Part shown: in pieces, positions 54,944 through 64,000 of the stretch
Position numbering within the stretch: the first letter of the stretch is position 1
Layout: each line of letters starts with the position of its first letter
Assembly (NCBI RefSeq): GCF_000208865.1
Contig: NC_018396.1
Span: forward strand, 2,008,630 to 2,072,629
Length of the DNA: 64,000 bases
Direction of reading: 5' to 3'
DNA from: Neospora caninum Liverpool
Lineage: Eukaryota > Apicomplexa > Conoidasida > Eucoccidiorida > Sarcocystidae
Made by a program: the position numbers and the translations under genes
Notes under the pieces: generated by a model
What the model saw: the letters and a program-made list of their open reading frames with translations, nothing else
Told to the model about the DNA's origin: nothing
Database searches by the model: none

Positions 54944-57900
54944 CTACGGAAGACTTTCTGCTTCCTTCTCCATCAATTTGTCTTTTTGAACGCGTGACGC
55001 CTGGCCTATCACTCCGTATTCTTCCTTGTACTCAGGGAAAGAGAGCGATATGTGCGTGCCCTGAAATCTTGTGAGCTGCATTGAGTCAAGGAGCTCTTTT
55101 GAAATTGGACCGAAATACTCCGCCTTGCGAATCTGAGAAGCACCGAACGGACGGGACGGCACGCGTTGCAAAATAGACTGCGCCGTTCCAATGGGTGTCC
55201 TCTAGGTAGCGCCGGGAACTCCCCAGGTTTGCTCCCAAAATCGACTGATCGGAGGAAGCATCTCTTGGCAGCCGCTCGCGTTATTCACAGATTGGCAACT
55301 CAACGGCGTTCACACGAAATACATCGGAACCTCCATTGCCTAGGCCATCCAACCCGCTGCACCTTGGCCGCCGAGAGAAAAATAGCATTCAATTGGTTTC
55401 CTCTACCGCTTCCATACGAGAGATCTGGGGACTTCCCGATCGACACATTTGTATACATTTATGTCCAAACTGCTGTAGAAGATTGTTTTTTCGGTGTCTC
55501 ACCAACTGAACAACGCTGTTCTCTTTCGTCTCGAACTGCAACAGAACTTGCGGTAGGAAGACACCCGAGTAGCTGTACACGCAGGCACGTAGGGAATTAC
55601 AGTTTTTTGCGCTCACGCTGGAAGGCAGCTACCGAGATAAAAGAATCTCTCCCTTCTCAGCAACAGAGATGAGGGATTTTTTCACGCTGGCACCTCTCAA
55701 CTAAAAGGTGAACTGCTAGAGGGGGTCGCGCGTGTGCCGACCGCAGGGTTTCCCTCGCTGACAGTTGTCATGGCTGTCGTAATAGCATATGAACCTAGAT
55801 AACACACACGCTGAACTCCTCCTTATAAGAAAGATTAGGTCACTGCGGCCTTTTCTCATGGAATCAAGCTGTGGCTACATATGTATGTTTACATGTCAGG
55901 TGTTTGTCAATACATTGGTGGTTGAGCACATATACTTAAGGAGCAGAGTACGGCTTGCAGGCACAGTCGATCCGTTGTACTAGACGCAGGCGGTTGCAGT
56001 TCGACACTACTATGCCATTACCTGCAAAAACTGATGAGGAGAGTAAGAGTTTACAACTACCAATCCAGAGGGGGCTATGTATATACATCCTAAAGGAAAC
56101 ATATATGAGCAAGAGGGCGGGACGCACACATATTCGTAGCAGGATAGGAGAAGGGCTGGCCGATACCGGACTACCTTCTTCTAGCATGGCTGCCATCCAG
56201 TAGACGCGACTCTTGTCGAGTGTTCGCAGGCGTGGGAAATTAGTGCAAAATCTCATCAGACAGCAAATAACAGTGTGAGTTAGAAGGGAATGAGACATAC
56301 TGTTTTCCATTCACGTCGAATTCCGCCGCCAGCCCGTGCATGCCAAGGATCCAGTCCAGGTAGTTCCTGGCCGTCTGCGACAAGAGACAGGACAAAGGGA
56401 CTCAGAACACGGAGTGTGTACCATACAAAAGTACACCCACAAAAGTGACAGCGGTAGAGAAAGGAAAAAGACCAAACGACAACTCCGTCGATGGCGTGGC
56501 AAAAAAACGGGGCACTCGACGTGAGCTGAGACGTATCACTACTTGCGTAGCCAGAACCGCCGACTGAGCTCTACAGTGCCGTTACCGACGCTGCAGTCTG
56601 ATGCTCATTACCGACGCTCTGCTTCTTCACTTTTCGTTTCTTCCTCGTGTGCATCACACCAGCATTTTCGCTGGAGTTTCGTAGTCTCTTATAACCCGTT
56701 CCGAAGGCGATTTCATGCGGCAACGTTGCCGTTTAACTCAAGAGCCTTGCTGGAAAGCGCAGTAGTTTTTTTCGAACGGGAGGAAAACCCCATTGAGTTT
56801 ACTTTACATCCCCCCTGTATTTCTCTTCAGTCATCTTGCTAGTCTCTACTAGGCAAAACCAACGCGAAAAATTTACTTCGAAGGAATGAAGAACAGTTAC
56901 GGTGCCCTTCAGCGCAGACACCTCGTCCAGTTCGACCGGAGGGAAGCGTGAGTCTTCCTGTGCGGCAGTCCAGGCATATTGCCCTGAAGAAATTAGAAAC
57001 ATCGAAAACATTTATGGCTGATGGTAGGCGCAAACAATGAGAAGGTTGCATGTGTCTCGACAGAGTTGTAGATAACCGTATGTATACTGGCTGGGACGCA
57101 TGTACATTTCATACGTGCACGTCTGGAATCTGCGGGTGCACACACCTTTCCCCCAACCATAAACATGAAATAATCTCGTCAAAGAGCCCCAACTGAAGTG
57201 ACCAGTTTAAAAAAAACGAGGCTCTGGGCGTACTCCTTTTATAGTAGCCGCTGCTACACGGAATCGGTCTGGGACGGGCCTTTTCCACAAACTTATTTGG
57301 AGCCTCTCTCGAACTGTTCACAGCGACGCTACTTATAAAACATGACGCTGGATGGCAGCGTGGCAATGAAACGCCACCCGGCGGACGCGTCTGTGCTTTT
57401 TTGTGGGTTACAACAGAAACGCTACCACGCTACGGGAGATTTCACGGGAAGACGGGAACACATGGGCCTTCGCAACAGTTGATGTAACTGCAGTAAAATC
57501 TCCAAACAGGGTACAGAAAGATTAGACGAAAATCGCAAAAACATACCTATCGTCTCGGGAGGGATAGCCGACAAAGTTCCAATACATCCGCGCAGCTCGT
57601 AACCGTCCTCAGATCCGTTGAATACCTCCGGATCTCTTTGGTACCAGGTGACAAACGCAGGGCATCGAAGACCTCTCCTACGCATTTGTACGATTCCGCT
57701 GGGAAGTCGAGTTGCTTCTCCGGCACGATTCTGCAAATAGAGCGCGAGAGAAACGTAACTCATGATGTCCTATCACCGCTCGCAGAGATGGATTGGCTCA
57801 AACCGACAGTACCCAGTCAGCGAGCGGCTGCATGGCTACATGACTACCGGAGCGAGACGCGCCTTTGAACCGAAAGGCCCGCCCAGCCTCTAGTAACTGG

Positions 57901-58877
57901 GCCTTTCTCTGTACCTGAAGGCCACTGATGAGGATATCGAAAGCCCAGCGAACAAAATCTGTCGTTACATCGACATCCTTGCAGCCTGAAGACAAATTAC
58001 GCGCAAAAAGTGTCCATCCTTCGCTACCACTCCCGTGAGCCGATCTAGTAGCCACGTAAAGCTCAAGAAAAGCGACCCGGACAGCAAAGCATTCAATTGT
58101 CGAAGCAGTTTGCTTGAGACCTAAAGTCGAGGACACACCGAGCCCGTTTCTGCGTTGGGAAAGAGACTATTTATGCAGACCGGCGCTTCACCAAGTGAGT
58201 GCGCGTGCGCATAAGGTACCGGTAAGTTTCAATCCCTCGGTCGTGACCCATTGAGCTGTAAACCTGTCCGTCGTGCCGCTCGGCAACACCGATGAATCTT
58301 GATCCCCGTCTTGGACTCACCGCGAAAAAAGTGTGACAAAAGCCCTGTGCACAGGATCGAGTTTCTTTCTTGCTGGGATCCCCCCAACCCCGTTCGCTTC
58401 CTTTTAGCTCAACGACGTCGTCTTACCCGGGCTCGCACCCATCGCATGTCGTCTGTGTCGGATCCCCATGGACAGGGATCTCATTTGTTCCAAAAGCCTT
58501 TGAAGATCTACCAACATGCGATTTGGAGTCAGCAACGCCGCTAAGTCGCCAGCATTTGCGTAGATACCTTCGTCCTGGATCTCTCCACCGGCAGTACTGC
58601 TTTCATCGATTGGCATGATCACGGTTTCGCCTGTAGGTGAAGATTTCGCTGCCATTCTCTCCGTTTGTCTCCCATCTTCACCGCCGCTAGCAGCTGACGA
58701 TGTCAGTGACACATCAAAGACATCCGTCTTCCCGGGGACAGATTCTGTTGCTTGAGACAATTTAATCGGGGCGTCAAAATAGCACACAGAAGCGTTGAGA
58801 CAAAACAACGCCGCAACAGCGGCAAACAACGATACGAGTCGGCCACCTGGCCGAGACGGGGGACAAACCGACGGCAT
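54944..58877 (-). CDS. AMMECR1-domain protein with N-terminal signal-like leader
   Basis: AMMECR1 proteins are conserved from archaea to humans; their biochemical function is not settled. Eight exons, 58877..58427, 57985..57915, 57730..57547, 56983..56877, 56374..56301, 56209..56175, 56089..56061 and 55132..54944, join in phase to 379 residues. Family segments in order are 'FVRWAFDILISGLQ', 'PAFVTWYQRD', the hallmark LRGCIGT (about 220-226), 'YAWTAAQEDSRFPPV', 'LHSFETARNYLDWILGMHG', 'YWMAAMLEEG', 'IRKAEYFGPISKELL' and 'MQLTRFQGTHISLSFPEY'. Exons 6 and 7 are only 35 and 29 bases, yet the spliced product keeps the family spacing. Exon 1 is unusual: 150 residues unrelated to the domain, beginning with a basic start and a hydrophobic stretch (LVSLFAAVAALFCLNASVC) like a signal peptide or anchor. 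Exon 1 joins exon 2 in phase (ccg g|gtaaga, ttcag|gc), but it could belong to another transcript. Confidence 0.85.
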
Positions 58878-58999
58878 CGGTGGGACATAAACTCGAAAAG
58901 AATAAGCAAAGTATTAAAAAACACCGATTCTTCGGCGTCTCCTTAAAATATGCCACTGTCAAAGACTCATTCTGTGGGGGTAGCTTCGATGTGACTTAC
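58878..58999. other. Likely leader/promoter of the AMMECR1 gene
   Basis: Short spacer upstream of the AMMECR1 start codon on the minus strand; no motif recognised. Confidence 0.3.
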
Positions 59000-59869
59000 G
59001 GCTGTATGCAGGCCGACGCGGCAAACCTGCGGCAGAGCTGTCTCTTCATAGACTGTAACGACACGAGCTGTACCATAGGCTACGCTCATCGAGCACACGC
59101 ACATCTTGTCCTGCAACACATAAGAGAAAAAAACGTTACATAATTCTCCATCAGGCGAATGCTGCTGCTTCGAAACATCTTCTCTTTCCTCAGATGAGCG
59201 GTTGAACCCAAGGCTCTCCATATAAAGCGCGTAGAGCATGCACCTTCCTGAAGCGACCGCCGGTTTCGAGTGTGCTAGCCGTCGTAGTGTAACACCCTGT
59301 CGGACGTGCGAAACATACCGTGTTGTGCAGTGAAAACAATCCATCGTGGTTTGTGTTCGAATCGGATATTCGGTAATTGAGGCAAAGGCCAAATACTTTA
59401 AAAGTGTGTGGCATGGGACCGAAAGAACAAACAGGATGATGCATGCTGGTGAGAAAAACCACATCCGCACGCTGTCACGACTCGTACACGCAGCCGAGTT
59501 TGAGAAAGGTTTCATGGTTCTGGAACAACAATTCTTCCACAATCGTTGATGAAGGCAATGTTATGCCTTTGGAAGGACATTTCACACGCTGCTGTTACCA
59601 AATGGGCAACGGTTAGGGGGAGCGGGACGGGTTAGGGGAGCTGCCACAGCGAGTCCGCTAGGTACAACACACCAAACCATGGCACTGATTCCCGGCGGAC
59701 TATAGCGCTGCGAAGTCAGATGAAAAGCTGGGAACGCGAACGGGGTTTTCGTAGCTTCAGGTCCGGCTAATGTCTCGTTCCACAAAGTGCGGGGTCTTAC
59801 TCTCCCCAGTCCCTTCGCCACTTTTTCTAAGTGTAGCGGCAACGTTGACAAACGATCGTCGTCTGCCAT
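59000..59869 (-). CDS. Candidate two-exon coding segment, unknown
   Basis: Two minus-strand stretches look coding. 59869..59588 starts at an ATG with a good context (tgttcATGGC) and codes 'MADDDRLSTLPLHLEKVAKG'. 59110..59000 has a strong acceptor (ttatgttgcag|gac) and a perfect donor (gcc|gtaagt) and codes 'KMCVCSMSVAYGTARVVTVY'. They can be joined in phase only by using a weak donor (agc|gtgtga), so they may belong to different transcripts. No domain is recognised. The perfect donor at the end implies a further exon to the left, which I could not place before the AMMECR1 gene. Confidence 0.25.
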
Positions 59870-61450
59870 GAACAAACCATAAACAATCTATTGATGCACT
59901 AACCTGGGAGGGGAAGAAGTGACTAACTCTGGGTTTATGTGTGCATTGTATCATGCTTTTCAACTCATACCACAGCTTGCGACAAGCGAGATGCAGAAAC
60001 GACGAGAAAACGTGGCCGGTTTATGGTCGCTAAAGTGTTATTGTGGTGTTCTTGGCCTCTTTACCGGCTGATACATCTTACTGGAAAGTAGACTGTCTCC
60101 TTTGGGTTTTGCATTGTTGCTGGTTTTCCAGCGGCCGCAACACCCCTGGAAGTGCCGACTACCTACAAGAGAAAAAAGTGGGGAGTATTACGCTTCCGTA
60201 TGCAGACTCGCCACGAGCCGGTTGTTCTCCGGACTCGGTAGCGCTCACCACAAATGAGCAAAATATGTCAACACTTCAGTACGTGGAACGCAGGCCTCAG
60301 TGGACGGGATAGAGACTACAGAGGTGTGTTATCAAACCATTCTCTTGGTGTCTCCGGAGCATCTCAGGGGCACGGCGGAATGCAGATGCTAACGCTCGTG
60401 CTGTCACTGAGTGTGTGCCACGACGGCAAGATCCGACGACTATATTACGTTTAAAGATATTCCAGGAACGAAGCCTTCATATCGACTTGGCCGAGTCAAA
60501 GACTCGTTGCTATCAATAACCAGCTTCACAGGAGCAGCAGCGTGGTAATGTCTGTTAACCCGTGGACCTATCCTAGTCGTGAACCTGCTAAATTGACGCA
60601 TACGTATGCATTTGCACGCGTGCGAATAGGATTTGCTAGTGCGTTGTTTCGGCGAGACCGAAAGTAAGCGGTTCTACAGGCGCCCAAAACGACGACCTAC
60701 AGGATCACACAGTTGCCAGACTACTCGAAGTGACCGTCCAATCATTTTCATGGCGATCCCCCAATTTCCGGTCTCGACCTCCCTCGTCCATCGTCAACAA
60801 CCCTTACGCGGGAGAGACCTTCAAGATCCAAGGGTGCCTCGCACATCATTGTCGCGGATGCATAAACAGCGTTTTCTAATTCCGCGCCCACCGATATTTC
60901 CATCACGGCCATGTCGGCCTGGCTTACCAAGGACAACGCCACTGCTTAGCCACCAACCACCAGTCGAAGGCCGTGGCACTTACATGTGTAGAGCGGTGCT
61001 GGGGACCGTGAACAACAATGTGAAATACCATAATGAAAAGTGAGGGAGCAGGTGCCGCTATTGTCCAAACAACGATGAGTAAATTGGGGAAGGAGCTTCA
61101 ATCCATCAAGGAAGCACCAGACAGAAACCGTTTTCTGCCTCCTTACACAACCCTCCGCTGTCAAAATTCTGGAATCGCTTCGCGTCGTCAGGTCTGAACT
61201 CGTTGTTTTGCATTGGTAGAACCCATCTTAAAACGGGGGAAAAGGCAAACCTGGGTCTTCTGAGCCACCACCACACTTGCACTTCCCATGATCCTTCCTG
61301 CCTGGCAATTTTCGTGCCATGGTTCATTCACCGGAGCGTCAACTTCACAGCAGTGCTGAACACTGTGTCCGCGAGCGGGGGCGATGGCCTCTGTGAACAT
61401 CCCGTAATCGGGCAGCAGCACAAATGGGGCGCGCACGGAGGAAGGAGGTG
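59870..61450. other. No supported gene
   Basis: Mixed sequence with short open frames. One minus-strand stretch, about 60810-60930, codes an alanine/glutamate-rich segment (MEISVGAELENAVYASATMM) that looks protein-like, but its splice sites are unclear. Confidence 0.3.
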
Positions 61451-61585
61451 TGTAATCACTGTAGCACCCCATAAACTCACTTGTCCCCACGGTAGTACAT
61501 ATCCGAAGAAGGCAGTGGCTATCGCAAGTAGATATAAAACTAAACCAGACGTCCAAGCGGTAGTTAAAAAACTATAACTCCAGTT
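61451..61585 (-). pseudogene. NUMT: fragment of mitochondrial cytochrome b
   Basis: The minus strand codes 45 residues running from '[20 protein letters not shown]' to '[18 protein letters not shown]', the unmistakable middle part of cytochrome b ([18 protein letters not shown] and WGATVIT motifs). Both sides change abruptly to unrelated sequence and there is no start or stop at the ends. It is therefore a nuclear insertion of mitochondrial DNA, not a gene. The frame is still intact over all 45 codons, which suggests a fairly recent transfer. Confidence 0.92.
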
Positions 61586-62655
61586 ATGCAGTGCGCCCCC
61601 ACTGCTAGGTTTACTAAACCGGCCCGTCATAGGGGTTGCCTTTCTCCTCCGTCCCTGGGGCACTGCCCTGAGGCTTCATTATCCTCACCCACTACACGAA
61701 ATGCCGTTAAGATCGATGCTGGCGATGTGGCCCCTAGGGCAATCAACGGCCTAACAACCACTCTCATTAACGAAAGGATTGATTAGGCTACATTCGTAGT
61801 TTAGACAGAACGCTTGGATGTCTCAAATTAGATAATATGCTGATCTCTTTTAAGCACAACGGAACTTCGGTACAGACAATCAACCTTCTAAGTGGCCGAT
61901 CTGAAAGTACAGCTACGGACCAGTGCCAAGCTCGCCACTCCATGCCAGCCACTATGCCGCAGCGTTCAGTCGGGCTTTAGGTGCCGCCTCTTTTCTAGAA
62001 TGTCCCCGCACGACTGTGAATATGCTGGAAAAGACCTGAACTCTAGAAAGTGAAGCCGCGACGTGCTCCCTGGCCTGACCCATTCCGCATGAAGGGTGAC
62101 GCTGCCAACCGACGAACCTCCAGTGTGCCCTGAACGAAGAAGTAACTTGCACGTGGCAATACCGGTGTCCACGTCTTCTTCAACTCTCAAAGTCTTTTCC
62201 TAAACGGTGCGTTGCACTGCTGAACATGCACTTGTACAGCTGCATACTGTCACTAATGTACAACGAGTTACCGGACCTTTACACGCAGGAACTACTCCTC
62301 AATGTGTTAGTCTCCCATGAAGCCCTCTTCTGCGGCCGGTATGTGCCAACAGATCGTGTTTTGAATCAGTGCGGGAGTGCTCCTGAACCCACGCTTTGCC
62401 TCGGATGTGCATACTCCCCCGTTCGCTGTTCCCCTGTGCAACGGGGAGCCGAAACGTGCTCCCAAGGCAGTATTCTGGCTGAGGTGATTTTCAACAAGAA
62501 CTTGTGGGAGAGTTTGCATCTGTTTTCACTCCGAAAGAAAACGAATTGCTTTTGAAGGAGAAATCAGTCCTTTCACATGAAATATGACTTAAAATTTCTT
62601 TTGCGGATGGACACGGAAACTGGATGCACAGGTATATGCGACAGCTCCCACTGTT
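61586..62655. other. No supported gene
   Basis: On the minus strand 61966-62190 is open and codes a protein-like stretch ('VEEDVDTGIATCKLLLRSGH' then 'LHFLEFRSFPAYSQS'), possibly an exon, but no pair of splice sites fits it well. The rest shows nothing recognisable. Confidence 0.3.
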
Positions 62656-62886
62656 TCATAAGTTCCCCTGCTTTGGTGGGTCCTGCGAAATCTCTGATTG
62701 TGTCAGAGGCAGCATGGAACGAATCAAGAACTGCGCAGTGTGTGTGATTTGCTCCCTCGGTCCGAGTAGCTGGTCAAAGCTGCGGCGTAGTGTTTGACAT
62801 GGTCTGCCTGCCACCGGTATGGGGCTGTTTGCCGTAGACGATACAACCTCAAGGGCGTAGGCTGACATCCGCATCTTAGATAACAC
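62656..62886 (-). CDS. Candidate terminal exon, unknown gene
   Basis: Minus-strand open stretch ending in TGA and coding 'MRMSAYALEVVSSTANSPIP', then 'LRRSFDQLLGPREQITHTAQ' and 'MLPLTQSEISQDPPKQG'. The sequence looks like real protein with two amphipathic helices. It follows an acceptor-like tract (accttccag at its right end). I do not recognise the family. It may be the last exon of the same gene as the segments at 63.1-63.9 kb, but the phases do not prove it. Confidence 0.3.
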   Translation of the reverse strand: MLSKMRMSAYALEVVSSTANSPIPVAGRPCQTLRRSFDQLLGPREQITHTAQFLIRSMLPLTQSEISQDPPKQGNL

Positions 62887-63068
62887 TGGAAGGTAACCTC
62901 TGAGATAGGTATTGTGCTCAGGAGTATCCAGAAGCTAGAAGTGATCCACAGGTGTTCAGCACTTTTCGGCAACTACACGGACGATCCCAATCTTTTCGAT
63001 CAGTGCATTTACTCTTCAGCTTCTGCCCCGATCACAGCCCGGAATAACATGTGACGTGAGTAAAACAA

Positions 63069-63890
63069 CTACACAGGGAATTCCTCTGCCTCTTCTTGGT
63101 TCTCGGCAGCCGGCGTAACGAGGTTCTCCGAAGGCAGCATCTGAGTGACAGCGCCATCCAGCCTTCTTCACAACTGGTCTTTTTAAGCCAAGGGCTGTGG
63201 GAGCCCCTTACAGTTGCAGTCCAGACAACCAACCTTTTATCTTTAATTTTGTAGCACCTTTTCGCAGGGGTAGCTCCGTTCTTTTGTCGACAAAGACACC
63301 GTAAGTCACCTGGGCTGTCTCCTGAAACCGCTGGCAGGCACCTCGCTTAGCCGCTAGTCGACGTGCCCCGACAGAGCACAGCCACCGCGCCGGAAATTAA
63401 GTGACGGAGACGGTATCTCGACTGTCAAATTTATTGAATCATAACTGAAAACGCTGAAAATGTGAGGAACAGGCTACGCACCTACGCGCGAACAAAGTGA
63501 ACACTCCTTCGACAACCCCTTCGTGTCTTCCTCCACGAGCAACAGTGTCGCATCATCCTGTAGCCATGGACCATGTGTGTGCCGGTTACCTCAGTGTCTG
63601 CAAACGGAAGTTGTCGGGTATAGGCGGCAGAGGGTGAAGTGTCTCCTTCAATTTTCTGAGGCCGGACACTGTTAGCAGGAGGATCTACTGAGGCAAGCTT
63701 TCCGGCAGGAAAACCGGTCCCGCTCAAATCGCAGCTTGCAGCTGGACACATAGTCGCACAATGCATGCAACCACCACTGTCTGCTCCGTTGTCCCACGGC
63801 TTTTCAGTCGCCTCACCGAAATGTGCGTCTATATTTCTTAAGAAATCGACAAATTCTTTGGCTTCTCTTTTTCGAACTCTTGTGGTTGCT
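63069..63890 (-). CDS. Candidate exons of an unknown minus-strand gene, 5' end outside window
   Basis: 63890..63590 is open between an acceptor (cttgcacag) and a donor (act gag|gtaacc), and codes 'KREAKEFVDFLRNIDAHFGE', a cysteine cluster CMHCATMCPAASC (C-x2-C-x3-C-x4-C) and a polar stretch. 63140..63069, after cactcag, codes 'MLPSENLVTPAAENQEEAEE' and stops at TAG; it joins the first in phase. The cysteine spacing is not one I can match to a known zinc-binding family. The first exon begins in phase, so the gene continues to the right of the window or in the last 110 bases. Confidence 0.3.
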
Positions 63891-64000
63891 CTGTGCAAGT
63901 ACAATGGGCAGAAACTAGAGTGGCGGCTCGTGAGTCTCGTTGTCGGCGGCCGCACATTCTACATCTGTCGTGACGCGAACGGCTCCAAAAGCAGTTCTCT

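Noticed and set aside
61451..61585. A functional cytochrome b gene
   Set aside because: Only 45 codons of the protein are present, with abrupt unrelated flanks; it is a nuclear copy.

Overview
This is a window of nuclear DNA from a tissue-cyst coccidian (Sarcocystidae: Toxoplasma, Neospora, Hammondia or a close relative). The evidence is short exons with GT..AG introns, serine/proline-rich insertions in conserved proteins, TA and TGTA microsatellites in introns and spacers, a calcium-dependent protein kinase carrying a starch-binding domain (the coccidian CDPK2 arrangement), and scattered fragments of mitochondrial DNA. I cannot decide the species from the sequence alone. No prokaryotic feature, CRISPR array or complete transposon was seen.

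Layout, left to right. 1-1.85 kb has no gene I can support. 1.86-3.9 kb (-) is a six-pass membrane protein. 6.9-9.6 kb (+) is a three-exon SYS1 Golgi protein; its second intron holds a fragment of mitochondrial large-subunit rRNA. 12.4-16.1 kb (+) is CDPK2 in five exons. 18.8-20.7 kb (-) is a V-ATPase subunit G-like gene with an unusually long tail, followed by a large serine-rich gene (21.3-23.1 kb, -). 26.0-27.2 kb (+) is peptide methionine sulfoxide reductase A. 28.1-29.1 kb (-) is a small five-exon secreted coiled-coil protein with tiny exons. 30.1-36.6 kb (+) is a twelve-exon COP9 signalosome subunit 3. 38.3-43.3 kb (-) is a 1659-residue disordered protein in one exon. 47.3-50.7 kb (-) is a six-exon RagA/Gtr1 GTPase with a large serine-rich insertion. 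51.0-51.6 kb (-) is an unrecognised two-exon coding segment. 52.1-53.3 kb (+) is an Fhit-like HIT protein that lacks two of three histidines of the triad. 54.9-58.9 kb (-) is an eight-exon AMMECR1 protein whose first exon encodes a signal-like hydrophobic leader. 59-64 kb holds candidate minus-strand exons that I cannot join into a known gene, plus a nuclear copy of part of mitochondrial cytochrome b.

Exon models were built by hand: splice sites were accepted only where the GT/AG signals, the reading phase and the family's conserved sequence agreed. All the named multi-exon models sum to whole codons. The genes do not form an operon; they are independent housekeeping or signalling genes: secretory traffic (SYS1), acidification (V-ATPase G), calcium and amylopectin control (CDPK2), nutrient signalling (RagA), protein turnover (CSN3), oxidative repair (MsrA), and nucleotide (Fhit-like) and AMMECR1 functions.
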